A DNA stretch of 64,000 nt from Paraburkholderia xenovorans LB400 (GTDB taxonomy: Bacteria > Pseudomonadota > Gammaproteobacteria > Burkholderiales > Burkholderiaceae): the NCBI RefSeq assembly GCF_000013645.1, contig NC_007951.1:2418001-2482000 (forward strand). Reading direction: 5' to 3'. The notes under the pieces are model-generated. The model was not told the DNA's origin and ran no database searches. It saw only the letters and a list, made by a program, of their open reading frames with translations. The position numbers were made by a program, and so were the translations under genes. This document shows positions 37,741 through 46,406 of the stretch, piece by piece (positions within the stretch are counted from its first letter, which is position 1; the number at the start of each line of letters is the position of its first letter).

Positions 37741-38952
37741 TCAAGCCTGTTTGAGTGCCGCTTTCGGCTTGAAGCTGGCGGACCACTTCATGGCCGGCAA
37801 CTCGACCAGCCGGTAGAACACGTAAGCCGCCGGCACCGCCACCAGCATGTAGCCGAACGACGGCCAGATCGACATTTGCAGCGACGAGCGGAACAGCAGC
37901 GACGATAGCAGCACGAAGATCGGCAGATGGATCAGATACAGCGAGAAGCTGAAATCGCCGAGCCGCGAGAGCACGCGCATGCCGAACGCGGGGCCGCGCC
38001 CGGCGTTGCCGCGCTCCAGCGCCTTGTACAGATAGAACGCGAAGCCGATGGCCCACAGCTGGAATGCACCGTACTGGCCGAAATGAAATGCCGCGCAGCC
38101 GAGTGCGACGAACGCCGCGGCGAGCGCATACAGCCACACCGGCAGGCGGGCCTGCGGCGCGCTGCGGGCACGGGCGTCGGCGATCCACGCGCCGAGCGTC
38201 CACGAAAACCAGTACGACGTGAAGAACTGGATGTCGTGACGCTCCAGCACGTAGGCGGACACCACGTTGATCGCCGCGACGATCGCCAGCACGGACGTCA
38301 TGCCGATGCGCCGGCGCAGCGCGAACAGCAGCGGATAGATCGCGTAGAACTGCACTTCGAGCGAGAGGGTCCAGAGCGCGCCGTTCGAGCCGAACGTCTT
38401 GCCGGCCACGCCTTGCAGCGAAAACAGGTTGACGAGAAACGCCTGCAGGCCGATCTCGCGGATCTTGTGATTGACGGGCGGCAAGTGCAGGCTGAACCAG
38501 TCGAGCGCGAAGGTCAGCACCAGCGCCGCGAGCAGCACGGGATAAATGCGCGCGAAGCGCCGCACCCAGAAATTGCCCATATCGAGCCGGTAAGCGGGAT
38601 TGGCGGCGAGCCGCAGCGCGCCGCCACGGTGAATGCAATAGCCGCTAATCACGAAGAATATCGGCACGCCCGCCGAGCCCCAGGCAATCGGGAAGGTCAG
38701 ATACGCTGCAATCGCATTCAGGCTGAATGCGTGGCCTACGCTCTGGTGAAACGCCTGCATGCCGACCCATTCGACCTGGCGGCAATGAAAATACGCGACC
38801 AGCAAGGCCGCGAAGCCCCGCATCGCGTCGATGACATGCTCCTTGCCGGCGCTGTCGGCGCGCGCTTCGCTCTGGGCACGCGGCGCGGCCGCCGTGCGAG
38901 GCGGGGAGAGGGGCAGGGATGAGCCGGCGGCATCCAGTGCTGAGTCGCTCAT
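37741..38952 (-). CDS. bceS: Acyltransferase-3 family membrane protein
   Basis: This 403-residue inner-membrane O-acyltransferase has about ten hydrophobic segments. The family motifs are HVIDAMRGFAALLVAYFHCRQ, VPIFFVISGYCIHRGG and WVRRFARIYPVLL. It is probably an O-acetylase of cepacian, the second in the locus besides the gene at 29550-30668. The two differ enough to act on different sugars. It is transcribed toward bceR, on its own promoter in the AT-rich gap to the right. Position and family match BceS. Confidence 0.87.
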   Translation of the reverse strand: MSDSALDAAGSSLPLSPPRTAAAPRAQSEARADSAGKEHVIDAMRGFAALLVAYFHCRQVEWVGMQAFHQSVGHAFSLNAIAAYLTFPIAWGSAGVPIFFVISGYCIHRGGALRLAANPAYRLDMGNFWVRRFARIYPVLLAALVLTFALDWFSLHLPPVNHKIREIGLQAFLVNLFSLQGVAGKTFGSNGALWTLSLEVQFYAIYPLLFALRRRIGMTSVLAIVAAINVVSAYVLERHDIQFFTSYWFSWTLGAWIADARARSAPQARLPVWLYALAAAFVALGCAAFHFGQYGAFQLWAIGFAFYLYKALERGNAGRGPAFGMRVLSRLGDFSFSLYLIHLPIFVLLSSLLFRSSLQMSIWPSFGYMLVAVPAAYVFYRLVELPAMKWSASFKPKAALKQA

Positions 38953-39216
38953 GCGCGGTCCTTATTCTGACGGAGGGAAACCAGCTTGGCGGGTTTACGA
39001 GTTCGGAGTTCGCGCGGACGCCTGACGCGTCCACGGTGCATGACATGCTAGTGCACGGCGCACGCAAAAAAATCGATAAAAAATTGCGGAGTGAATTGAA
39101 TTAAGTGGCGATTTTGTGACGAATTGTAATTGAGGATATCCGGGTGCTGAGGCGAATTATTTACCGCTTTTGTCGTGCTAATTTAAGACACGGATTCTCT
39201 ACCACGAGGTGAAGTC
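38953..39216. promoter_or_regulatory. Divergent AT-rich promoter region between bceS and a small membrane protein gene
   Basis: About 264 bases, strongly AT-rich at 39060-39195, lie between the leftward bceS and the rightward 47-codon gene. It must hold both promoters. An AGGTGAAG stretch just before 39217 serves as ribosome site. No single promoter can be placed with certainty. Confidence 0.4.
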
Positions 39217-39360
39217 ATGAACCTGCATCTACTCGCCGGCATTGCCGTGCTGCTGATCCTTGTCGCCGCCTCCGCCTATCGGGAGGCGCTGCGCAACGAG
39301 CCGATCCGCCGCTTTCGCATGAACCCGGGCAAGCTGCCGCAGCTCGACGACAACGAATAA
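39217..39360 (+). CDS. 47-residue single-pass membrane peptide
   Basis: This 47-codon gene has a GAGGTGAAG ribosome site and good codon use. Residues 4-20 (HLLAGIAVLLILVAASA) form one membrane segment. A basic, soluble tail follows (REALRNEPIRRFRMNPG) and ends in acidic residues (LDDNE). I recognise no family. It sits alone between AT-rich spacers, just upstream of the UDP-glucose pyrophosphorylase gene and divergent from bceS. It could be a small regulator of a membrane enzyme of the exopolysaccharide machine, but only its context suggests so. Confidence 0.65.
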   Translation: MNLHLLAGIAVLLILVAASAYREALRNEPIRRFRMNPGKLPQLDDNE

Positions 39361-39642
39361 TGGAACTTGAAGAGATGGCGCGCACGCACGTTGCGTGTCA
39401 CATCTGCGCAGGTCCGCTGTCAAAATATGTAGAATTTTCTGAAAATCCAAAAATAAACCATTCAATATGTAATTGTTGCTTATGACGATTCTGCATATCG
39501 AAATAGAATGAATTTATTTATTCGGATTGAGGAAATTTCAGGCGCGCGCTGGCGTAATTTTTTGCTAGTCTTTCCGGCGACATCGAATTGGCCGCCTGGC
39601 CCGCGAACACACTAATTTCTAACCGATGTGGGAATGCCTACC
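39361..39642. promoter_or_regulatory. AT-rich leader of bceT
   Basis: A 282-base spacer is AT-rich at about 39415-39570. TAATTTTTTGCTAGTCT near 39555-39571 looks like an extended -10 region, but no matching -35 is clear. The spacer presumably drives bceT. No terminator follows the 47-codon gene, so read-through into bceT is possible. Confidence 0.4.
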
Positions 39643-40560
39643 ATGCTGAAAGTCACCAAAGCCGTGTTTCCCGTAGCGGGCCTCGGGACACGATTCCTGC
39701 CGGCTACCAAAGCGAGTCCAAAGGAAATGCTGCCGATCGTGGACAAGCCGCTGATTCAATACGCGGTTGAAGAAGCGATTGCCGCCGGCATCACCGAGAT
39801 GATCTTCGTGACGGGCCGCAGCAAGCGCGCCATTGAAGATCATTTCGACAAGTCCTACGAGATCGAAGCCGAACTCGAGGCGCGTAACAAGCAGAAGCTG
39901 CTCGATCTGGTGCGCAGCATCAAGCCGGCCAATGTCGACTGTTTCTATGTGCGCCAGGCCGAAGCGCTCGGTCTCGGCCATGCGGTGCTGTGCGCCGAGA
40001 AACTGGTGGGCGACAGCCCGTTCGCCGTGATTCTGGCCGACGACCTGCTGCACAGCTCGAAGCCGGTAATGAGCCAGCTTGTCGATACGTTCAACCACTA
40101 TCACAGCTCGGTGATCGGCGTGGAAACCATCGCGCGCGAAGACAGCCGCTCGTACGGCGTGGTGGACGGCCGCGAATGGGAAGACAACGTGATCAAGCTG
40201 TCGGGCATAGTCGAGAAGCCGGCGCCGGACAAGGCACCGTCGAATCTCGGCGTGGTGGGCCGCTATGTGCTGATGCCGACCATCTTCAAGCATATCCGCG
40301 CGTTGAAGCCGGGTGCGGGCGGCGAGTTGCAATTGACCGACGCGGTGCAATCGCTGCTGACCGAAGAGCAGGTGCTTGCGTATCGCTATTTCGGCACGCG
40401 TTTCGATTGCGGCAGCAAGCTGGGCTATCTGAAGGCGACGGTGGAATTCGCGCTGCGTCATCCGGAAGTGAAGGCGGAATTCGAAGCGTATTTGCAGGCG
40501 TATATGCAGACCAACATGCAGGAAGGTGTGCCGGCGCAGTATGCGGCGGAAGCGGCTTGA
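39643..40560 (+). CDS. bceT: UTP-glucose-1-phosphate uridylyltransferase
   Basis: This 305-residue cytoplasmic enzyme makes UDP-glucose, the donor for bceB and the substrate of bceC. The GalU family sequence is complete: VTKAVFPVAGLGTRFLPATKASPKEMLPIVDKP, TGRSKRAIEDHFD, FAVILADDLL and GIVEKPAPDKAPS, with the C-terminal GTRFDCGSKLGYLKA. The start at 39643 was chosen because GGGA lies nine bases upstream and the domain begins at once; GTG 39628 and ATG 39634 are in-frame alternatives. In Burkholderia the paralogue in this locus is BceT; a housekeeping galU probably exists elsewhere. Confidence 0.92.
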   Translation: MLKVTKAVFPVAGLGTRFLPATKASPKEMLPIVDKPLIQYAVEEAIAAGITEMIFVTGRSKRAIEDHFDKSYEIEAELEARNKQKLLDLVRSIKPANVDCFYVRQAEALGLGHAVLCAEKLVGDSPFAVILADDLLHSSKPVMSQLVDTFNHYHSSVIGVETIAREDSRSYGVVDGREWEDNVIKLSGIVEKPAPDKAPSNLGVVGRYVLMPTIFKHIRALKPGAGGELQLTDAVQSLLTEEQVLAYRYFGTRFDCGSKLGYLKATVEFALRHPEVKAEFEAYLQAYMQTNMQEGVPAQYAAEAA

Positions 40561-40718
40561 GTCGCGAGATACTTCGAGTCCTGGGCGCTCTGAACGGGTG
40601 GCCGGGTACTCGCCTTCCGGGCCTACGGTTCAGAGTTGATGTCTGGATTCAGGGCTTCTCGGCGCACTGGCCTTTCAGGCGTATGCCCGAAGTCGTGCTG
40701 ATTCCGCGCTGCGGCCGG

Positions 40719-41171
40719 CTACCGGTATTCGTCGATCTCAATGGCTCCTCCCAAAGATTCGATCATCAGCCGGATGTCCTCAGGCACGTCGGGAACACGG
40801 TGGCCCGATGGGTCAAACCAGAAACACGAGAGTCGTACTTTCGCACCGGCCTGTTGTACGGCTTCACGCAGGCCCTGACGGGGTAAGCCGAGGCGACTTG
40901 CGAGGTATCGAAAATGAGGGGCCAGCAAGTCACTTTGTACCGCAAGCTCACTGCTTACGCCCCACAGACCGGTTTTCCCCAAGGCTTTGCTGAGCTTGCC
41001 GGATGGCAGGATAAACGGGCGCCCTTTAACGATCGTTGTATCGGGGGCTACTTGAAAATATTCCGTCCAGCATTCCGGCAATACCGTGTCCCCGGTTATC
41101 AGGAAAGAGACGTAGGCGCTGGCGGCTGAGGATGGGTCATGGTGCATAGTCGGATTTAACTGCACAGTCAT
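40719..41171 (-). CDS. DUF4279-domain protein
   Basis: This 150-residue cytoplasmic protein has the DUF4279 layout: AYVSFLITGDTVLPECWTEYF at residues 19-39, then GLWGVSSE in the middle, and a C-terminal RLMIESLGGAIEIDEYR. The family is widespread and uncharacterised. It is a single gene, convergent with bceT and separated from the glc operon by a terminator. Its start lacks a strong ribosome site; another ATG at 41147 is possible. Confidence 0.75.
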   Translation of the reverse strand: MTVQLNPTMHHDPSSAASAYVSFLITGDTVLPECWTEYFQVAPDTTIVKGRPFILPSGKLSKALGKTGLWGVSSELAVQSDLLAPHFRYLASRLGLPRQGLREAVQQAGAKVRLSCFWFDPSGHRVPDVPEDIRLMIESLGGAIEIDEYR

Positions 41172-41269
41172 ACCACTCTGCCTTTGCTAGTTGAGCAGAG
41201 ACTATCGTAACTATGGCTCGTCCCCCATTCGTAAAAGTTTGTTCGCGAGGTCGAGTAGCGGGCGCCAAT

Positions 41270-41308
41270 AAAAAGACGGGCGCCGCAAACCACGCGGCGC
41301 CCGTCTTT
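41270..41308 (-). terminator. Terminator downstream of glcB
   Basis: A perfect 15-bp stem pairs 41272-41286 with 41294-41308 (core GACGGGCGCCGC) around a 7-base loop. On the minus strand it is followed by T residues (A-run 41270-41274 on the plus strand), so it ends the leftward glc operon. The other side has GTCTTTCTCTC, so weak bidirectional action is possible. Confidence 0.9.
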
Positions 41309-41353
41309 CTCTCAGCCGGCCCGCGCTTCACGCGCAGCCCGGCGTCCGGGGCA

Positions 41354-43528
41354 TCAAGCCTCCTTCTTCACTTCCAGCCGGAACTTATGCAGCAACGGTT
41401 CCGTATAGCCGCTCGGCTGCTGGCGTCCTTCGAATACCAGCGCTTGCGCGGCCTTGAAGGCGATCGTATCGAAGCCCGGCGCCATCGGCTTGTAGAGCGG
41501 GTCGCCGGCGTTCTGCTCGTCGACCACCCTGGCCATGCGCCTGAACGTCTCTTCAACCAGCTCGCGCTTCACCACGCCGTGATACAGCCAGTTGGCAATG
41601 TGCTGGCTGGAAATACGCAGCGTGGCACGGTCTTCCATCAGGCCGACATTGTGAATGTCCGGCACCTTCGAACAACCCACGCCCTGGTCGATCCAGCGCA
41701 CCACGTAGCCAAGAATCCCCTGCGCGTTGTTGTCGATCTCGCTGCGGATCTCGTCGTCGCTCCACTTTGCCTCGGCCACCACGGGAATGGTCAGCAGGCC
41801 GTCGAGCAGTTCGTCTCGCACCTTCGCATAATCCGTGCGCTCCAGTTCCTGCTGAACCGCTTGCACGTCGACCTGGTGATAGTGCAAGGCATGCAGCGTC
41901 GCGGCGGTCGGCGAGGGCACCCACGCGGTGTTCGCGCCGGCTTTCGGATGCGCGATCTTCTGTTCGAGCATTGCGTGCATCAGGTCGGGCATGGCCCACA
42001 TGCCCTTGCCGATTTGCGAGCGGCCGCGCAGGCCTGCGCTCAAACCAACCAGCACGTTGCTGCGCTCGTAAGCCGCAATCCAGGCGCTCGATTTCATGTC
42101 GCCTTTGCGCAGCATCGGACCGGCTTCCATTGCCGTGTGCATCTCGTCGCCGGTACGGTCGAGGAAACCGGTGTTGATGAACGCGACGCGCTCCCGCGCT
42201 TCGTTGATACAGGCGAGCAGGTTCACGCTGGTGCGGCGCTCCTCGTCCATGATGCCCATCTTGATCGTGTTGCGCGGCAGCTTCAGCAGGTCTTCCACGC
42301 GCGCGAACAACTCGCTGGCGAAGGCGACTTCGGCCGGACCGTGCATCTTGGGTTTGACGATATAAATCGAGCCGGTGCGCGAATTCAGCTTGTGCTTGCG
42401 GTCGTGCAACGCGCACAGCGAGGTGATCACCGCGTCGAGAATGCCTTCCGGAATCTCGTGGCCGTCTTTGGTCAGCACCGCCGGATTGGTCATCAAATGA
42501 CCCACATTCCGGATGAACAGCAGCGAGCGGCCATGCAGCACGACCGGCGCCGTGCCGTTCGCCGCCGTGTAGACGCGGTCGGCGTTCAGCCGGCGCGTGA
42601 AGGTCTTGCCGTTCTTCGTGACCTCTTCGGTCAGGTCGCCGTTCATCAGGCCGAGCCAGTTGCGGTAGAGCTGGACCTTGTCGTCCGCGTCCACGGCCGC
42701 GACCGAATCTTCGCAGTCGATGATCGTGCTCACCGCCGCTTCGACCACCACGTCCTTCACATGCGCCGAATCGGTCTTGCCGATCGAGTCGTTCGCATCG
42801 ATCTGGATTTCGAAGTGCAGGCCGTTGTGCTTGAGCAGCACGGCGGACGGCGCGCTCTCTTCACCCTGATAGCCGATGAATTGCGCGGGCGTCTTCAGCT
42901 CGCTCGTGCCGTTCTTCAGCGTGACGACCAGCTTGCCGCCTTCGACGCCATAGCGCGTCGCGTCGGCATGCGAGCCGTTCGCGAGCGGCGCGGCCTGATC
43001 GAGAAACCTGCGCGCATAGGCGATCACCGCGGCGCCGCGCACCGGGTTGAACGCCTTCTGCTTTTCGGCGCCATTGGCCTCGGGAATCGCGTCGGTGCCG
43101 TACAGCGCGTCGTACAGGCTGCCCCAGCGCGCGTTCGCGGCGTTCAGCGCGTAGCGTTGATTCGACAGCGGCACCACGAGTTGCGGGCCGGCCTGTTCGG
43201 CGATTTCGGTGTCCACGTGGTCGGTCGTGGCTTTGACGCTGGCGGGCACTGGCACGATATAGCCGATGCCTTCGAGAAACGCGCGGTACGCACGCAGATC
43301 GCGCACCGGACCCGGATTGGCGCGATGCCAGTTGTCCAGTTCGGTCTGCAGGCGGTCGCGTTCGGCGAGCAACGCACGGTTTTTGGGCGCCAGCTCGTGC
43401 ACGAGGGCGTCGAAACCCGACCAGAATGCAGCGCTGTCGAGTCCGGTGCCGGGCAGGGCTTCGGTTTCGACGAACTGGTCGAGGTTGGCGGCGACTTGCA
43501 GTCCGCCGCGCGGGTTCATCTGAGTCAT
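41354..43528 (-). CDS. glcB: Malate synthase G
   Basis: This protein of about 724 residues condenses glyoxylate with acetyl-CoA to malate. It has the length and N-terminus of E. coli GlcB ([21 protein letters not shown]). Active-site segments include [47 protein letters not shown] and [17 protein letters not shown]. It is the last gene of the glycolate operon and uses the glyoxylate made by GlcDEF. The start at 43528 has GGAG six bases upstream; an in-frame ATG at 43540 is an alternative. Confidence 0.95.
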   Translation of the reverse strand: MTQMNPRGGLQVAANLDQFVETEALPGTGLDSAAFWSGFDALVHELAPKNRALLAERDRLQTELDNWHRANPGPVRDLRAYRAFLEGIGYIVPVPASVKATTDHVDTEIAEQAGPQLVVPLSNQRYALNAANARWGSLYDALYGTDAIPEANGAEKQKAFNPVRGAAVIAYARRFLDQAAPLANGSHADATRYGVEGGKLVVTLKNGTSELKTPAQFIGYQGEESAPSAVLLKHNGLHFEIQIDANDSIGKTDSAHVKDVVVEAAVSTIIDCEDSVAAVDADDKVQLYRNWLGLMNGDLTEEVTKNGKTFTRRLNADRVYTAANGTAPVVLHGRSLLFIRNVGHLMTNPAVLTKDGHEIPEGILDAVITSLCALHDRKHKLNSRTGSIYIVKPKMHGPAEVAFASELFARVEDLLKLPRNTIKMGIMDEERRTSVNLLACINEARERVAFINTGFLDRTGDEMHTAMEAGPMLRKGDMKSSAWIAAYERSNVLVGLSAGLRGRSQIGKGMWAMPDLMHAMLEQKIAHPKAGANTAWVPSPTAATLHALHYHQVDVQAVQQELERTDYAKVRDELLDGLLTIPVVAEAKWSDDEIRSEIDNNAQGILGYVVRWIDQGVGCSKVPDIHNVGLMEDRATLRISSQHIANWLYHGVVKRELVEETFRRMARVVDEQNAGDPLYKPMAPGFDTIAFKAAQALVFEGRQQPSGYTEPLLHKFRLEVKKEA

Positions 43529-43635
43529 CGACTGCTCCATCTATCTGAATGGGGCCGATGAGGGGGCATCGGCCCGCGTTGTGCAACGGTTTAGCCTGTT
43601 TCGTTATTCGCCGCGGATTCGGGCGGCACGCGAAC

Positions 43636-44040
43636 TCAAGCGGCGATAGCCTGAATCCCCGCCTTGGCGATCTGCGCGTCCTGATCCGACTTGACGCCCG
43701 ACACACCGACCGCGCCGACCACCTGGCCCTCGACGATCACCGGCACGCCGCCTTCCAGCGTGCCTTGCAGCGGTGCGCTCAGGAACGCGGTGCGGCCGTT
43801 GTTGATCATGTCTTCGTATAGCTTGGTCTCACGGCGGCCGATCGCCGAAGTGCGGGCCTTTTCGGTCGCGATGTACGAGCTGGCCGGCGCGCTGCCGTCC
43901 AGACGCAGCAGTCCGAGCGGGTGACCGCCGTCGTCGACCACCACGATGGCGACGGCCCACTGGTTCTTCTCGGCTTCCGCGCGGGCGGCTTCGAGAATGC
44001 GGGTCGTTTCGGCAAGGGTCAACACAGGTTTGCTCAGCAT
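43636..44040 (-). CDS. glcG: GlcG/HbpS family protein
   Basis: This 134-residue protein of the GlcG/HbpS (DUF336) family has ILEAARAEAEKNQWAVAIVVVDDGGHPLGLLRLDG, PASSYIATEKARTSA and GGVPVIVEGQVVGAVGVSG. It has no signal peptide. GlcG lies in the glycolate operon of many bacteria; its role is not established, though related proteins bind haem or act as small-molecule sensors. It sits between glcF and glcB on the same strand with short gaps and is surely co-transcribed. Confidence 0.9.
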   Translation of the reverse strand: MLSKPVLTLAETTRILEAARAEAEKNQWAVAIVVVDDGGHPLGLLRLDGSAPASSYIATEKARTSAIGRRETKLYEDMINNGRTAFLSAPLQGTLEGGVPVIVEGQVVGAVGVSGVKSDQDAQIAKAGIQAIAA

Positions 44041-44059
44041 AATGAAATTCCTGGTTCGT

Positions 44060-45301
44060 TTATGGTAAGGATGCTTCTACAAGTTCTATCCAGTGGCGCA
44101 CCGGAGTGCGCCCGGCGCCGTCCATATGTACCTGGCAGCCGATGTTGGCCGTGACGATCATCTCCGGCTTGCCGCTTTCCAGCGCGTCGAGCCTGTTGTT
44201 GCGTAACCTTTGCGCAAGCTCGGGCTGGGTAATCGAATACGTGCCTGCCGATCCGCAGCACAGATGGCCTTCGGGCACGGCGGTGAGATCGAAGCCGAGT
44301 TGCCGCAGGATCGACTCGACCGCACCGCCCAGCTTCTGCGCATGCTGCAACGTGCATGGGCAGTGAAACGCGATTCTCTGCCGAGTCTGCCCTGGCAAGC
44401 TTGCTTGCAGCTGACCGAGCGGCTCGTTAGCCAATACCTCGACGAGGTCTCGCGCCAGCTCGCTGACCCGCTGCGCTTTTGACGCATAGCGAGGGTCGTC
44501 GTGCAGCAGATGCCCATATTCCTTGATGAACGCGCCGCAGCCGCTCGCGGTTTGCACGATGGCTTCGGCGCCGGCCTCGATGGCGGGCCACCATGCGTCG
44601 ATATTACGCCGTGCCCGCGCGAGGCCTGCCTCCTGCGCATTCAGATGATAGTCGGTCGCCCCGCAACAGCCGGCCCGCGGGGCATTCACGATGCTGATGC
44701 CGAGCCGGTCGAGCACGCGCGCGGCGGCCGCGTTGGTGTTCGGTGACAGCGCGGGTTGCACGCAGCCCTCCAGCATCAGCATTTTGCGCGGATGCCGCGG
44801 CGCCGGCCTTGGGTGTGTCCCAGCGTTGGTCCGGGCGCTTCGCTTGGGGATTTTACGTCCAAGCGCGGCCGGAAGAAACGGCCGCATCGCGCGGCCGGTC
44901 TTCAGGAGCGCATTGAACACCGCCGGGCGCGGGATCACACGGCGCAAACCCTCGCGCAGCACGCGTTCGGACAGCGGCCGCTCGATGCGCCGCTCCAGTT
45001 CGGCGCGGCCGATATCCAGCAGCGCGTGATAGGTGACACCGGACGGGCAGGTGGTTTCACAATTGCGGCAGCTCAGGCACCGGTCGAGGTGCAACTGGGT
45101 TTTCTGCGTGACCGGTTCGCCCTCCAGCATCTGTTTGATCAGATAGATGCGCCCGCGCGGGCCGTCGAGTTCGTTGCCGAGCAGCTGATAGGTCGGGCAG
45201 GTCGCGTTGCAGAAGCCGCAGTGTACGCAGGCGCGCAGGATCTGTTCGGCTTCGTCCGCGCGCGACAGGGTTTTGGCGGCATCGCTGAGATTGGTTTGCA
45301 T
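44060..45301 (-). CDS. glcF: Glycolate oxidase iron-sulfur subunit
   Basis: This 413-residue protein carries two 4Fe-4S ferredoxin motifs, CVHCGFCNATCPTY (about residues 26-39) and CLSCRNCETTCPSG (about 76-89). Two CCG domains follow (GCCGATDYHLN; HLCCGSAGTYSITQPE). It carries electrons from GlcD/GlcE flavins to the respiratory chain. It is 37 bases downstream of glcE and just upstream of glcG. The Arg/Pro-rich stretch at about 150-170 is probably a linker. Confidence 0.93.
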   Translation of the reverse strand: MQTNLSDAAKTLSRADEAEQILRACVHCGFCNATCPTYQLLGNELDGPRGRIYLIKQMLEGEPVTQKTQLHLDRCLSCRNCETTCPSGVTYHALLDIGRAELERRIERPLSERVLREGLRRVIPRPAVFNALLKTGRAMRPFLPAALGRKIPKRSARTNAGTHPRPAPRHPRKMLMLEGCVQPALSPNTNAAAARVLDRLGISIVNAPRAGCCGATDYHLNAQEAGLARARRNIDAWWPAIEAGAEAIVQTASGCGAFIKEYGHLLHDDPRYASKAQRVSELARDLVEVLANEPLGQLQASLPGQTRQRIAFHCPCTLQHAQKLGGAVESILRQLGFDLTAVPEGHLCCGSAGTYSITQPELAQRLRNNRLDALESGKPEMIVTANIGCQVHMDGAGRTPVRHWIELVEASLP

Positions 45302-45338
45302 GATGGGGTTTCGCCTTCAGGTCTTCGCGGGGCCGCGT

Positions 45339-46406
45339 TCAGAGGCCGGCATACAGGCGGCCGGGGTTGAAGAGGCCGCGCGGGTCGAGTTGCCGCTTGA
45401 GTTGCTGATGAAAGCGCAGCAACGTGGGCGGCAGCGGCGCGAACGGTTCGGCATCGGCTTGCTGAGTGAAGCAGGTCGCGTGGCCGCCGGCGGCATGCGC
45501 GATCTGGAGGATCGTCGCGGCGGGCGCGGTGCTTTTCAGCCAGCGTTGCGCGCCGGCCCAGTCGAGCAGCGTGTCGCCGGGCAGCGCGGTCAGCGGCGAC
45601 GCGTTCGGCAAGGAGAGGCGCCAGAGCGGCCGCGGATCGTCGAAAAACGCCAGCCGGTGCTCGCGCAGATCGTCCCAGAAGCACGGATCAAGCTCCGCGC
45701 CGCCGATGCGATCCACCGCCGACGCCACCGACCCCACGCCGCCTTCGAGGCGCACATGCAAACGGCCGTCCACATGGCAGGCCGCGCTGACCGGCAGCAC
45801 GGCGCGGCGCCAGGCGGACAGTTCGCGCAGCGCCTCGGCCGCTTCCAGATCCACGGTGAGACAACTGAGCGCGCGCGGTTTGGGCAGCACTTTCAGCGAG
45901 ACTTCCGTGATCAGACCGAGGCAGCCGAAGCTGCCCGCGAGCAAACGCGACACGTCGTAGCCCGCCACGTTCTTCATCACTTCGCCGCCAAAGCGCAGAT
46001 GCTTCGCCTCGCCGGTGATCACGCGGCAGCCGAGTACGAAGTCGCGCACCGAACCGGACCACGGCCGGCGCGGACCGGCAAGCCCGGCCGCGACCATGCC
46101 GCCGACGGTGGCCGCGCCGCCAAAGGCCGGCGGCTCGCAAGGGAGCATCTGTCCGGCGGCATCGAGCGTGGCGGTGAGTTCGGCGAGCGGCGTGCCGGCG
46201 CGCGCGGTGATCACGAGTTCGGTCGGGTCGTAGCTCACCACGCCGCGATGCGAGCGCGTGTCGATCGGCGTGCCTTGCACGAGGCGGCCGAGAAACGCCT
46301 TGCTGTCGCCGCCGCGAATCCTGAGCGGCGTGTTGCTCGCACGCGCTTGCGCAACTTCGGCGACGAGCCGTTCGCTATCGTCCATCGGGACGGGTTCGAT
46401 GCGCAT
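45339..46406 (-). CDS. glcE: Glycolate oxidase FAD-binding subunit
   Basis: This 355-residue FAD_binding_4 protein has the N-terminal segment PLRIRGGDSKAFLGR and a VVSYDPTELVITARAGTPLAEL strand pair, with PAFGGAATVGGMVAAGLAGP for FAD binding. It partners GlcD and GlcF in oxidising glycolate to glyoxylate. Its start codon shares one base with the glcD stop (TGATG), indicating coupled translation. Confidence 0.93.
   Translation of the reverse strand: MRIEPVPMDDSERLVAEVAQARASNTPLRIRGGDSKAFLGRLVQGTPIDTRSHRGVVSYDPTELVITARAGTPLAELTATLDAAGQMLPCEPPAFGGAATVGGMVAAGLAGPRRPWSGSVRDFVLGCRVITGEAKHLRFGGEVMKNVAGYDVSRLLAGSFGCLGLITEVSLKVLPKPRALSCLTVDLEAAEALRELSAWRRAVLPVSAACHVDGRLHVRLEGGVGSVASAVDRIGGAELDPCFWDDLREHRLAFFDDPRPLWRLSLPNASPLTALPGDTLLDWAGAQRWLKSTAPAATILQIAHAAGGHATCFTQQADAEPFAPLPPTLLRFHQQLKRQLDPRGLFNPGRLYAGL

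Noticed and set aside
40588..40635. Inverted repeat CTCTGAAC/GTTCAGAG after bceT as a terminator
   Set aside because: The arms are only 8 bp with a 32-base loop and no T-run follows.
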